Source of the DNA: an uncultured Rhizobium sp.
Lineage (GTDB): Bacteria > Pseudomonadota > Alphaproteobacteria > Rhizobiales > Rhizobiaceae
DNA length: 64,000 nt
Reading direction: 5' to 3'
Assembly (NCBI GenBank): GCA_945952045.1
Contig: CAMFHE010000005.1
Coordinates: 118,335-182,334 of the forward strand
Part shown: positions 56,589 through 64,000 of the stretch, one piece after another
Layout of the letters: every line of letters starts with the position of its first letter
Numbering within the stretch: the first letter of the stretch is position 1
Translations under genes and position numbers: made by a program
Notes under the pieces: generated by a model
Seen by the model: only the letters and a program-made list of their open reading frames with translations
What the model was told of the DNA's origin: nothing
Database searches by the model: none

Positions 56589-56957
56589 TCACAGAGTCCG
56601 GGGTCTGAGCAAGGCCCCGATGCCGACCGCCAGCCAGCCGGCCATCATGGCGATGCCGCCAGTGGGCGCTGCCATCGGAAACAAACCGCTGCCGGTCGAG
56701 TGGCGATAGACCAGATCGCCCGCAAACAACACCGTTCCCAGACCCAGCAGCAGGCCTGCGGCATTGCCGGTGCGAAGCCGCTCGCCGGCGGCATGGATGG
56801 CGATCAGCGCCGGCGCATGCACGAGGCACATCTGCGCCGCATTGCCGAGCAGGTGACCATCGCCCAGATGCGAGGCTGCGGCAGCGAGCGCAACGCCGAC
56901 AATGCCGAGCAATCCGGCAAGCAGCAGGCTGGGGGAGGGCGAGGCATTGGACAGCAT
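56589..56957 (-). CDS. DUF423-family small membrane protein
   Basis: A 122-residue protein with four hydrophobic helices, fitting DUF423 (YwdK/YgdD type): LAGLLGIVGVALAAAASH, then AAQMCLVHAPALIAIH and GLFPMAAPTGGIAMMAGWL. Function unknown. The ATG at 56957 has AAGGA six bases upstream; a second ATG two codons before it lies directly against that site. It is 2 bases downstream of the truncated haemoglobin gene. Confidence 0.8.
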   Translation of the reverse strand: MLSNASPSPSLLLAGLLGIVGVALAAAASHLGDGHLLGNAAQMCLVHAPALIAIHAAGERLRTGNAAGLLLGLGTVLFAGDLVYRHSTGSGLFPMAAPTGGIAMMAGWLAVGIGALLRPRTL

Positions 56958-56959
56958 GG

Positions 56960-57349
56960 TCATTCCTTGTTCTGCATGTGGAGGGCCAGTCTTTCGACCG
57001 GCGCCCAGATAATGTCGCGCAGTTTTTCGTTGGCAATGGTTTCGGCCATCGCCTGACGGAAACAGAGCAGCCATTCGTCGCGCTCGGCGGGACCGATCTC
57101 GGCCATGAAATGCCGGCGGCGCAGCATGGGATGCCCATGCTTTTCGACATAGATGGGTGGGCCGCCGAGATAGCCGGTGAGATAGTCGTACAGTTTCTGG
57201 CGCGAGCCGGAGAGGTCGGGCGGATGGATGGCGCGGCAACGCGCGGCTTCCGGCAGCGTGTCCATCAGGTCGTAGAAGCGGTCGGTGAGCGCGCGCACCG
57301 TCGCATCGCCGCCGATCGCCTCGTAAAGCGTGATCGCCTCTGTCATCAC
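56960..57349 (-). CDS. Group II truncated haemoglobin
   Basis: A 129-residue globin: LYEAIGGDATVRALTDRFYD at the start, GGPPIYVEKHGHPMLRRRHF with the proximal-region histidine (about 72-75), and a C-terminal WLLCFRQAMAETIANEKLRD helix with the group II tryptophan. Group II globins handle O2, NO or peroxide. Two consecutive ATGs form the start. It is co-transcribed with the DUF423 gene. Confidence 0.9.
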   Translation of the reverse strand: MMTEAITLYEAIGGDATVRALTDRFYDLMDTLPEAARCRAIHPPDLSGSRQKLYDYLTGYLGGPPIYVEKHGHPMLRRRHFMAEIGPAERDEWLLCFRQAMAETIANEKLRDIIWAPVERLALHMQNKE

Positions 57350-57464
57350 TCTGTCCGCTTCATCCTGTCTTATGCGGCTCTACATGCCGCCTTCTCCGTC
57401 GTCGTTCAATGGAAAAGCGCGGGGTGCGACCTTTGGGCGAGCGTGCCTCGCTTATCGCGCCATA

Positions 57465-57493
57465 TTGACAAAACCGTCTGGACGGTATCTTTA
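57465..57493 (+). promoter_or_regulatory. Promoter and operator of the TetR-SMR pair
   Basis: TTGACA (57465-57470) is followed by the palindrome ACCGTC-TG-GACGGT (57473-57486) and a T/A-rich -10 area (near 57486-57493). The start codon at 57500 is very close. It fits TetR autorepression. Confidence 0.6.
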
Positions 57494-57499
57494 TTGCGC

Positions 57500-58063
57500 A
57501 TGTCAGAATCGCACCGTCGCAAGAAGCAGCCCGAGCGCGTCCGCCGCCAGCTCGTCGATGTCGCCGCGCGCATCGCCTCCGAGCAGGGGGTCGGCGCCGT
57601 GACGCTGGATGCCGTGGCCCAGGCGGCCGGCGTCAGCAAGGGCGGCTTGCTGCATCATTTTCCCGGCAAGATGCCGCTGCTGGACGGCCTGTTCGATCAT
57701 CTGATCGAAGAGTTCGACCGGGCTCTGGCCGACGAGATGCGTGCCGATCCGGTGGCGCAGGGGCGTTTTTCCCGCGCCTATCTACGCGTCGTCGCCAATC
57801 TGCGCGACAACCCGGATGAAAACCGGCAATGGGTTGGCCTGACCATGGCGATGCTGAACGAGCCGCATCTGCGCGAACGCTGGCGGGCCTGGGTGGATCA
57901 GCGCAATGCCGATTATGTCGGTACGGATTCCTCCGTCACCGCGCTCACCGTGCGCCTCGCCGCCGATGGCCTGTGGCTGACCGATATCACCGATTGCCAG
58001 ACCATCGACCCTGAGACGCGCAAGGCGCTGGTCGACCGGCTGATCGCGCTGACGCTCTCCTGA
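57500..58063 (+). CDS. TetR-family transcriptional repressor
   Basis: A 187-residue regulator. The HTH is near the N-terminus: RQLVDVAARIASEQGVGAVT then LDAVAQAAGVSKGGLLHHFP. The remainder is the ligand-binding domain. ATG at 57500 is chosen from family length; the open frame upstream is shared with the haemoglobin gene's other strand. It precedes an SMR exporter gene by 31 bases, so it likely controls efflux. Confidence 0.87.
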   Translation: MSESHRRKKQPERVRRQLVDVAARIASEQGVGAVTLDAVAQAAGVSKGGLLHHFPGKMPLLDGLFDHLIEEFDRALADEMRADPVAQGRFSRAYLRVVANLRDNPDENRQWVGLTMAMLNEPHLRERWRAWVDQRNADYVGTDSSVTALTVRLAADGLWLTDITDCQTIDPETRKALVDRLIALTLS

Positions 58064-58094
58064 ACCTGCCTGTTTAAAGTATGAGGAACGGCCG

Positions 58095-58436
58095 ATGAGC
58101 CCGATGATGTTGTATGCCATCCTGTTTACCGCCATCGGTCTCGAAGTCGCGGGCACGTCGGCGCTGCAGATGTCGCAGCAGTTCACCAAGCCTTGGCCGA
58201 CGGCGGCGATGATCGTCTGCTACGTCGCCTCCTTCTATTGCCTGTCGCATGTGCTGCGCACGATCCCGGTCGGATTGACCTATGCGATCTGGAGCGGGCT
58301 CGGCATCGTGCTGATCTCGACGGTCGGTTATGTCTTCTTTCGCCAGACGCTGGATCTCGCGGCGATCATCGGTCTCGGGCTGATCGTTGCCGGCGTTCTC
58401 GTGGTCAATCTGTTTTCCAACAGCATTTCACATTGA
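58095..58436 (+). CDS. Small multidrug resistance (SMR) family exporter
   Basis: A 113-residue protein with four membrane helices and the SMR signature: ILFTAIGLEVAGTSALQMSQ with the membrane-embedded proton-coupling Glu (about residue 17), LSHVLRTIPVGLTYAIWSGLG (about 50-70). It exports quaternary amines or guanidinium compounds with protons. Partner helices of one subunit must form a dimer. Operon with the TetR gene. Confidence 0.9.
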   Translation: MSPMMLYAILFTAIGLEVAGTSALQMSQQFTKPWPTAAMIVCYVASFYCLSHVLRTIPVGLTYAIWSGLGIVLISTVGYVFFRQTLDLAAIIGLGLIVAGVLVVNLFSNSISH

Positions 58437-58596
58437 CAGTGCCTTACAACCCTTAATCCCTCTTGCCAGACGGCAATACGCCGGTATTCGATAGGTTTGA
58501 TCCATCGACGGCGGGAACAAACTCGGCGCCTCATGCCTTTGGCCCTGACGTAATTTTTTGCCGCATCGCAAATGTCACAGAGGAGGGCCTGTCGTC

Positions 58597-59382
58597 ATGG
58601 CCATACGCACCGTAGTCTGGGGTGAAAACATCCACGAACAGACGAACGAGATCGTCGCCGGCATCTATCCCAAGGGAATGCATGTCACCATCGCCGAGGC
58701 GCTGAATGCCGATCCGGCCATCGAGGCGACGACCGCGACCTTGCAGGAGCCGGAACACGGCCTCAGCGAAGAACGCCTTGCGCAGACCGATGTGTTGACC
58801 TGGTGGGGCCACAAGGACCACGGCGCGGTTTCCGACGAAGTGGTCGAGCGTATCGCCCGCCGAGTCTGGGAAGGCATGGGCCTCATCGTGCTGCATTCCG
58901 GCCATTTCTCGAAGATCTTCAAGCGGCTGATGGGCACGCCTTGCGCGCTGAAATGGCGTGAGGCCGGCGAGCGCGAACGTCTCTGGGTCATCAATCCGCG
59001 CCATCCCATCGCCGCCGGGCTCGATGAGAGTTTCGTGGTCGAATATGAGGAAATGTATGGCGAGCAGTTCTCCGTGCCCGAGCCTTTGGAAACCGTGTTC
59101 ATCTCGTGGTTCCAGGGTGGCGAGGTGTTCCGCTCCGGCCTGACCTGGCGGCGCGGCGCGGGCAATATCTTCTATTTCCGCCCCGGCCATGAAACCTATC
59201 CGACCTATCATGACGCCAATGTCCGCAAGGTGCTGGTGAATGCGGTCAAGTGGGCCTACAACCCGCAGGGCGACCTGACATCGATCCATGACGCGCCCAA
59301 TGTTCCGGTGGACAAGGCGCTGGAACCTATCGAGGAGCGCGGGCCGAAACTGCATCAGGCCGGCGAAGCCGGTTACCGCTGA
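58597..59382 (+). CDS. ThuA-domain trehalose-utilisation-like protein
   Basis: A 261-residue protein of the ThuA family (class I glutamine amidotransferase-like fold): [20 protein letters not shown] at the start, then [20 protein letters not shown] and [18 protein letters not shown]. In S. meliloti ThuA/ThuB work in trehalose oxidation to 3-keto derivatives, but no trehalose transporter genes are near, so a paralogue acting on another sugar or inositol is possible. ATG at 58597 with GGAGG 15 bases upstream. The oxidoreductase gene follows after 10 bases. Confidence 0.85.
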   Translation: MAIRTVVWGENIHEQTNEIVAGIYPKGMHVTIAEALNADPAIEATTATLQEPEHGLSEERLAQTDVLTWWGHKDHGAVSDEVVERIARRVWEGMGLIVLHSGHFSKIFKRLMGTPCALKWREAGERERLWVINPRHPIAAGLDESFVVEYEEMYGEQFSVPEPLETVFISWFQGGEVFRSGLTWRRGAGNIFYFRPGHETYPTYHDANVRKVLVNAVKWAYNPQGDLTSIHDAPNVPVDKALEPIEERGPKLHQAGEAGYR

Positions 59383-59392
59383 GGGAGCTTCC

Positions 59393-60439
59393 ATGCGTCT
59401 GGTCATTCTTGGAACCGGCGGCATGGCGAATAACCATGCCCAGAATTTTCAGGCAATCGAGGGCGTCGAGGTGGTCGCCGCCGTCGATGTCGATGCCGCC
59501 CGCGTCAATGCCTTTGCCGATCTGCATGGCATCGAGCATCGCTTCACCTCGCTCGACGAGGCGATTGCCTGGGGTGGCTTCGATTCCGCCACCAATGTCA
59601 CGCCTGACCGCATCCACCATCCCACGACGCTGGCGCTGATTGCCGCCGGCAAGCATGTGATGTGCGAGAAGCCGCTGGCCGAAACCTATGAAAAGGCGAT
59701 GGAGATGACGCTGGCCGCGGAGGCGGCCGGCGTCGTCAACATGGTCAATCTCACCTATCGCAACGTCGCGCCGCTGCAAAAGGCGCGCGAAATCGTGCTC
59801 TCCGGCGAGATCGGCGGCGTCAAGCATGTCGAGGCCTCCTACCTGCAGAGCTGGCTGGTGTCGCGGGCCTGGGGCGACTGGCGCACGGAATCGCAATGGC
59901 TGTGGCGGCTCTCCACCGGCCATGGCTCGAATGGCGTGCTCGGCGATATCGGCATCCATATCCTCGATTTCGCCTCCTATGGCGCTGCGACCGAGATCGA
60001 GCATGTCTTTGCGCGGCTGAAGACCTTCGACAAGGTTGTCGGGGGCTCGATCGGCGATTACAAGCTCGACGCCAATGACAGTTTCACCATGTCGGTGGAT
60101 TTTTCCAACGGCGCGCTCGGCGTCGTCCATGCCAGCCGCTGGGCGACCGGCCACCTCAACGAATTGCGCCTGCGCATCTATGGCGAGAAGGGCGGCCTGG
60201 AGATCGGCCACAGCACGGAAGGCTCGTCGCTGCGTGGCTGCCTTGGCGTCGATGCGGAAACCGCCACCTGGCGCACGCTCGATGCCGGCACTGTGCCGAC
60301 AAACTACATGCGATTTGCCGAGGCGGTGCGCACCGGCATCCAGCCCGATCCCGCCTTCCGCCACGCCGCCAATCTGCAGAAAATTCTCGACCTTGCGATT
60401 CTCACCGAAAAGGAACGCTGCGAGCGCGGCATCGTGTAG
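59393..60439 (+). CDS. Gfo/Idh/MocA-family oxidoreductase (ThuB-like)
   Basis: A 348-residue NAD(P)-dependent sugar dehydrogenase. Rossmann motif LVILGTGGMANNHAQNF near the N-terminus, then HVMCEKPLAETYEKAMEM, the hallmark of the family with the catalytic Lys (EKP). C-terminal alpha/beta domain with GDIGIHILDF. Paired with a ThuA-domain gene in one transcript. Substrate unknown; a 3-keto sugar route is plausible. Start ATG at 59393 after GAGGGAG. Confidence 0.88.
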   Translation: MRLVILGTGGMANNHAQNFQAIEGVEVVAAVDVDAARVNAFADLHGIEHRFTSLDEAIAWGGFDSATNVTPDRIHHPTTLALIAAGKHVMCEKPLAETYEKAMEMTLAAEAAGVVNMVNLTYRNVAPLQKAREIVLSGEIGGVKHVEASYLQSWLVSRAWGDWRTESQWLWRLSTGHGSNGVLGDIGIHILDFASYGAATEIEHVFARLKTFDKVVGGSIGDYKLDANDSFTMSVDFSNGALGVVHASRWATGHLNELRLRIYGEKGGLEIGHSTEGSSLRGCLGVDAETATWRTLDAGTVPTNYMRFAEAVRTGIQPDPAFRHAANLQKILDLAILTEKERCERGIV

Positions 60440-60575
60440 CAGCCTGTCGTCATCATGATGAAACAGGCTTGCGATAGATTTGCCGTCATGCGCATTGTTG
60501 CCGTGGTGCGCAGTCAATCTTAGCAAATGATTCGTTTCACGCAGCGTCGCTGCCGGACAGAGGGATGGGTACTCC

Positions 60576-60794
60576 ATGTCCTACACACCGATTCATCGCG
60601 TCATGCCCGCCCTGAACCCGGATGATCTTGCCATTGTGGCCCGCATTTTCGAGCAGGTCTGCGCCGATTGCAACGAGCCGACCAGCAGCATGGTCGCCGC
60701 GCGTTGCGCCGGCACCTTGATCCGCTCTTTCCAGCGCGGCATTGCCGAGGAAGAGATGCTGATCGATATCGGGCACGCCGTCCTGCGCTCCTGA
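60576..60794 (+). CDS. Small conserved hypothetical protein
   Basis: A 72-residue soluble protein, MSYTPIHRVMPALNPDDLAI, mostly helical with two Cys (FEQVCADCNEP) and an acidic end. No domain recognised. Codon use and G/C content at third positions fit a real gene and AGAGGGATGGG lies upstream. Single gene, no obvious operon partner. Confidence 0.65.
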   Translation: MSYTPIHRVMPALNPDDLAIVARIFEQVCADCNEPTSSMVAARCAGTLIRSFQRGIAEEEMLIDIGHAVLRS

Positions 60795-60910
60795 TGCCGC
60801 TCCGAACTTGCCCCGACGTCTGCGTGGCGCCGGGTTGCATGCCGCCATCAAGATTTCGGAAAGCCTCGGCATAATCTTCGTTTGGCAAATGCGGCCCGGG
60901 CGGCTATGCA

Positions 60911-61078
60911 ATGGCCATGTCCGACAATGTCATCAAGTTCCAGCCCCGCCCGAAACCGCAGCCGCCGCGGCAGACCCCGCCCTGGGCGAAGCGCCTGCTG
61001 GTGGTGGTGGCGATCATCGCCTTTTTCATCGCCGCCTATGTCTATTTTGCGCTGACAGGTCAGGCCGGCGGTCTCTGA
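60911..61078 (+). CDS. Small single-pass membrane protein (55 residues)
   Basis: Reads MAMSDNVIKFQPRPKPQPPR, then a Pro/Arg-rich stretch, RQTPPWAKR, and a hydrophobic helix of about 20 residues (LLVVVAIIAFFIAAYVYFAL), ending TGQAGGL and TGA. The Pro-rich cytoplasmic start and single helix are typical of small conserved rhizobial membrane proteins. No strong ribosome site is visible, and ATG at 60917 is an alternative start. Function unknown. Confidence 0.6.
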   Translation: MAMSDNVIKFQPRPKPQPPRQTPPWAKRLLVVVAIIAFFIAAYVYFALTGQAGGL

Positions 61079-61140
61079 GCTTTTTGCGACCCGTCGCAAT
61101 GCGTCCTCTCGTGCCGGAGCGATCGGGCCTGGCCGCGCTC

Positions 61141-62244
61141 TCAGCGAAGCTTCGACAGAAGCACGGAAAGCTGGTTCTGGCTTTCGACGCCCAGCTTTTC
61201 GAAGATCGCCTTCAGATGGGTTCGCACTGTTTCCTTCGATATGTCGAGTCTTTCGGCGATATCCCGAGGCTTGCTTCCGGTGCCGACCAGGGAGGCCAGC
61301 AATGCCTGGCGGGCCGTCAGGCCGAGAGCCTGCAATTCCTCCAGAGGAGGGGCCTCCGCGTCGATATTGGGATCCACGACTGTCAGGATGACGAAGTCAC
61401 GCAGGTCGTTCAGCAGGCTTTTTTCGACTGGCGCAGGCAGGGAAAAGGCAGAACAGCGCGCGATCAGCGGCAAGGCTCCGCGCGCGGCGAGCGTTGCCAC
61501 GCGTTGCCTCGGCGATGTCTCGTTGCTCCGGCATGCGGCCAGAAGCGTATCGAGCACCTTCTGGCTGGCCGGCATGTCAAGCGCGATCCGCCTTTCCGTG
61601 ACGCGCAGGCCCGATGCCTCCAGTCGCTTCATTGCCTCATTGGTATAGACGACATGCCCGTCGGCATTAATGAGGGCCATGCCGTTGGCGGATTGCTGGA
61701 GCTTGTCGAAAATGGCGGTTGCCATCTGGTTCAGATGCTCCACCTGATAGCGCAGGAACATGGAGCGCACAAGATGGTCGCGCAGGATCGCGGCGGTGCG
61801 CCGTTCCTCATCCGACACCAGGCCGGCGTCGAGTTTGCGCTGCACCGAGAGGATGAGATAGACGCCCGGTAAAGGGGCGATGGTCATCGACAGGAAGTAG
61901 CGAAAGCCGTAGCGCGGGGAGAAATCCGTGTACAAGGGATGGGTGCGCATGGTCTCCGCATCGACGATGTCTTCCGTCGCATAGATGCCCAGCGGCATTT
62001 CCATTCGCCGCGCCGCCTCGACGCCGGGATCACGCCACCACCATTTCTCCCTGTATTCGACGTTGGAGGCGACCAGATTGCCCGAAACATAAGGAGCAAA
62101 AAGCGCGTTGTTCTCCACCGGGAAAAGCACGGTCCCCACGCCGCCGAGCAGATTGGCAATGTTGTCATAGCATTCGGGCAAAAGGTCGGGATGGAGGATC
62201 GAGGCGTAGATCGATTCGATGCACTTTGAAACGCTATCGTCCAT
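61141..62244 (-). CDS. PAS-LuxR-family transcriptional regulator
   Basis: A 367-residue regulator: a sensory N-terminal half, a PAS-like segment (MALINADGHVVYTNEAMKRL, about 186-205) and a C-terminal LuxR HTH (LTARQALLASLVGTGSKPRD then IAERLDISKETVRTHLKAIF). It probably responds to a small molecule or redox state. No neighbouring target is obvious; it lies alone, close to the disordered right end. Confidence 0.82.
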   Translation of the reverse strand: MDDSVSKCIESIYASILHPDLLPECYDNIANLLGGVGTVLFPVENNALFAPYVSGNLVASNVEYREKWWWRDPGVEAARRMEMPLGIYATEDIVDAETMRTHPLYTDFSPRYGFRYFLSMTIAPLPGVYLILSVQRKLDAGLVSDEERRTAAILRDHLVRSMFLRYQVEHLNQMATAIFDKLQQSANGMALINADGHVVYTNEAMKRLEASGLRVTERRIALDMPASQKVLDTLLAACRSNETSPRQRVATLAARGALPLIARCSAFSLPAPVEKSLLNDLRDFVILTVVDPNIDAEAPPLEELQALGLTARQALLASLVGTGSKPRDIAERLDISKETVRTHLKAIFEKLGVESQNQLSVLLSKLR

Positions 62245-62253
62245 GCCTGCGTC

Positions 62254-62574
62254 TCACCTGCTCACCGGCCGCATCGTCGCTAAGGACGCTGTATTGCTTC
62301 TGGCGATTGGATCCAGGGAGACGCGCGCAACTGCTTGCATGAAATGGGAGAGCACTTGCAAAAGAGTTTCGCCTTGTGTTCGCAGTTTTGAACCTGCCCC
62401 GCTACATAAGGCCGGATTTCGTCGGGTAGGGGAGCTGAAGGTTTCCTTGCGTTCGACGTCATTGGAACTTTTAGGCTTCAGCGCACCGCTGATTTCCGCC
62501 AGGCAAGCCATATCATCGCGGCTTCGATCAAACTCGACGCGTAGATCGTGATCGGATAGTTCTTTCAGACGCAA
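62254..62574 (-). CDS. Hypothetical small protein (TTG start)
   Basis: A 106-residue open frame with a TTG start at 62574 preceded closely by GGAGGGGG. The start MRLKELSDHDLRVEFDRSRD is hydrophilic and helical; the C-terminal half is less regular and may be frame-decayed. No family recognised. It ends 9 bases before the LuxR gene start on the same strand, so it might be co-transcribed with it. Confidence 0.4.
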   Translation of the reverse strand: MRLKELSDHDLRVEFDRSRDDMACLAEISGALKPKSSNDVERKETFSSPTRRNPALCSGAGSKLRTQGETLLQVLSHFMQAVARVSLDPIARSNTASLATMRPVSR

Positions 62575-62947
62575 CTTTCCCCCTCCGTTGCATCAGACTT
62601 TGACACACCAATGGTTACCTTAAGTTGAAATTGTTTCGCAAGTTGAATTGCGTGAAATCTCAACATATTGATCTTGCAAGTGGATAGCGCCGGCCACGAC
62701 CGCACGGACGCTGTCGGGATGGGAAAGTCTTCCGAACCGATCGATATGCCGGGTCTTTGACGCTATTCTGCATGTTCCATATTCGCTTACGCCCATGACT
62801 ATCCAGGCGCGTCCCACCTCCGTTGCTCCGGAACGACGACGACGAGTACCAGATCGATTTCGTCGTGCTCACCGAGAACGGATCCTTCCCTAGAGGCGTC
62901 GGGCAAAAAGAACCATAGCCGCCGCTACTGACCAGTCCCGTTTTTCG
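62575..62947. other. Gene-poor stretch of about 370 bases
   Basis: No complete gene. Several short minus-strand frames (for example 62620-62817) have no ribosome sites. On the plus strand near 62834-62930 a short piece reads DDDEYQIDFVVLTENGSFPR before a stop, which looks like a fragment of a lost coding region. The composition is less GC-rich than the rest of the window. Confidence 0.45.
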
Positions 62948-63652
62948 CTAGGCAACCTTCAGACCTAGCTGAGCGACAAGTCCGGCCGCCTGATCTCGAG
63001 ATATGACTGCTCCCTTGAAGCGCCTTGCTGCTGAAATATCCAGCCCGCCGAGATCTGCTCCTCTAAGGTCTGCCTTCTCGAAACGGCATTCATCCAGGAG
63101 AGCGTTCCGAAGCGACGAATCCTCGAAGACGGCTTCCCGGAAATCGCACGCGGTCAGATCCGCATCTGAGAAATCGACCGTCCTGAGGACGCTCTTCCGG
63201 AATGATGCCTTGGGCATCAGCGCCATGGAGAGCTTCACCTCTTCGAGATGGATGTTGAAGGTCTTCGCATCCGTGAAGTTCGCTCCGGTCGCCTTGCTTC
63301 TCAAAAAGCGGCTGTAAGCCATCGAAGCCCCGACAAATGTCGCATTGTGAAAGTCGCCGCCGTCGATCACCACTTCCTGCAGTTCCGCCCCCATGAAGCT
63401 GGAAGTCCCGGCCCGGCAGGACGAGAAGATCGCCTCTTCAAGCCTGCACCCGTCGAAACGTGCGCCGATCAGGCTGCACTCCTCGAAACACCAAGATTCG
63501 AGGTCGAGGTGAGAAAGGTCCATGCCATTGAGTTCGACGCCGACCAGCTTCACCCGACGGCCACCGCGTGCCAGATCCGAGATGTCTCGTCTCGCAAGCA
63601 GTCCGCCAGCAAGGGTCTGGTCGTATTCTCGGATTGCTTTTGCCTGAGGCAT
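62948..63652 (-). CDS. Pentapeptide-repeat protein
   Basis: A 234-residue protein made mostly of pentapeptide units A(D/N)LXX-like, for example ANFTDAKTF, VDFSDADLTACDFREAVFED and RFEKADLRGADLGGLDI, forming a right-handed beta-helix. The family includes Qnr/MfpA-type gyrase-protecting DNA mimics, but function cannot be assigned here. Start ATG at 63652, with AAAGGAGCC upstream. No operon partner seen. Confidence 0.82.
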   Translation of the reverse strand: MPQAKAIREYDQTLAGGLLARRDISDLARGGRRVKLVGVELNGMDLSHLDLESWCFEECSLIGARFDGCRLEEAIFSSCRAGTSSFMGAELQEVVIDGGDFHNATFVGASMAYSRFLRSKATGANFTDAKTFNIHLEEVKLSMALMPKASFRKSVLRTVDFSDADLTACDFREAVFEDSSLRNALLDECRFEKADLRGADLGGLDISAARRFKGAVISRDQAAGLVAQLGLKVA

Positions 63653-63717
63653 CAGATGGCTCCTTTCGTTTTTGCGGCCGAGAGATCTCTCGATGGCGAA
63701 CCATCAGTTTACCCAGT

Positions 63718-63921
63718 CTAGCGACCGCCCAAAGCCTTGTTGAGAGAGATGTATGCCTTTGTAACCGCAAGCTGGCTGTCGAGCTGCGGGTCGTCCATGT
63801 TGGACCACCAGTGCTCCAGTTTCGCTGGCTGGGCCGCGTGCGTGCTGCTGCCTGCGGACCATTTGGCAGGCATAGTGTTGACCGGCCCCATCTCCGATTG
63901 TCGAAGATGGGGCCGTTTCAT
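63718..63921 (-). pseudogene. Probable remnant of an efflux outer-membrane factor (NodT/OprM-like), internally deleted
   Basis: A 67-residue frame. Its middle, MPAKWS followed by AKLEHWWSNMDDPQLDS, resembles the N-terminal part of NodT-type outer-membrane factors, and its end, QLAVTKAYISLNKALGGR, resembles their C-terminal QLxVTxAYIxLYKALGGGW. The roughly 400 residues between are missing, and no signal peptide is seen upstream (a stop lies eight codons before the ATG). This points to an internally deleted copy. The similarity is from motif memory, not a search. Confidence 0.45.
63883..63915. repeat. 11-bp inverted repeat at the right edge
   Basis: CGGCCCCATCT (63883-63893) and AGATGGGGCCG (63905-63915) are perfect inverted copies around an 11-base loop. 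It lies inside the start of the efflux remnant and may be a hairpin of mobile or repeat origin. Confidence 0.5.
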
Positions 63922-64000
63922 CCGGAGTGGGGCGGTTACGGATTAAGTGAGAGCGGCGGTGCAAAAGTCGGCCACGGTAGCGGCGGCATAATGCTGCCGC

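Noticed and set aside
58494..58520. GGAAC before the ThuA gene as an EcfG promoter
   Set aside because: No CGTT-like -10 occurs 16 or 17 bases downstream.
58597..60439. Calling the pair thuA-thuB of a trehalose operon
   Set aside because: The thuEFGK transporter genes and a trehalose context are missing; only family-level names are justified.

Overview
The window is GC-rich, densely coding DNA from an alphaproteobacterium, almost certainly Rhizobiaceae (Rhizobium/Sinorhizobium/Shinella type). The evidence is a PhyR-NepR-EcfG general stress locus with EcfG-type promoters, an hmuVUTS-hemP haem-uptake locus with a TGA-N9-TCA iron box, a soxBDAG sarcosine oxidase operon, a livHMGF-livK transporter followed by a urease operon, and dispersed palindromic repeats of rhizobial type. 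It looks chromosomal. No tRNA, rRNA, CRISPR array, insertion sequence or prophage is visible.

Left part (0-12 kb): a LuxR-type regulator, an ExoY-like sugar-phosphate transferase, an orphan DUF2793 protein and CysQ. These are followed by C1/choline-derivative catabolism: tetrameric sarcosine oxidase soxBDAG and a two-domain dimethylglycine/sarcosine dehydrogenase-like enzyme. At 12-18 kb lies a branched-chain amino-acid ABC transporter (livH, livM, livG, livF, a small membrane protein and livK) ending in a strong terminator. At 18-25 kb is the urease operon ureDA-[DUF1272]-ureB-[LprI-like]-[GT29-like]-ureC-[peroxiredoxin]-ureEFG, with non-urease genes interleaved. A MarR/GNAT fusion regulator with a large perfect inverted repeat at its start, and an RND efflux pair, follow.

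Middle part (31-45 kb): reductive pyrimidine catabolism. PreT/PreA (dihydropyrimidine dehydrogenase), a dihydropyrimidinase, a carbamoyl-amide hydrolase, an NMT1-type ABC importer with an extra small four-helix protein, and a RutR-like TetR regulator lie together. Two matching 16-bp operator-like sites precede preT and the hydrolase gene. A CyaC-like adenylate cyclase (haem-type membrane anchor, [2Fe-2S] domain, class III cyclase) is embedded in this cluster.

General stress response (45-49 kb): an HWE-type histidine kinase, phyR, nepR, ecfG and two small envelope-stress proteins (YqjD-like and holin-X-like). GGAAC-N16-CGTT promoters precede the kinase, phyR and the YqjD-like gene. A fourth such promoter drives a gene-free stretch that folds into three hairpins, the second with a CCCCUCCC loop and the third a terminator. 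This is the most interesting observation: a probable EcfG-dependent small RNA resembling GsrN.

Right part (49-64 kb): hmuV-U-T-S-hemP on the minus strand, divergent from a periplasmic protein, tonB, a DUF2325 protein, an 86-residue unknown and an IsdG-like haem monooxygenase. After these come a DUF423 protein, a truncated haemoglobin, a TetR-SMR pair, a ThuA/Gfo-Idh-MocA pair, small proteins and a PAS-LuxR regulator. From about 62.2 kb the sequence is less dense and more disordered: a short unknown gene, a gene-poor gap, a pentapeptide-repeat protein and an apparent remnant of an efflux outer-membrane factor. This looks like an accessory boundary.
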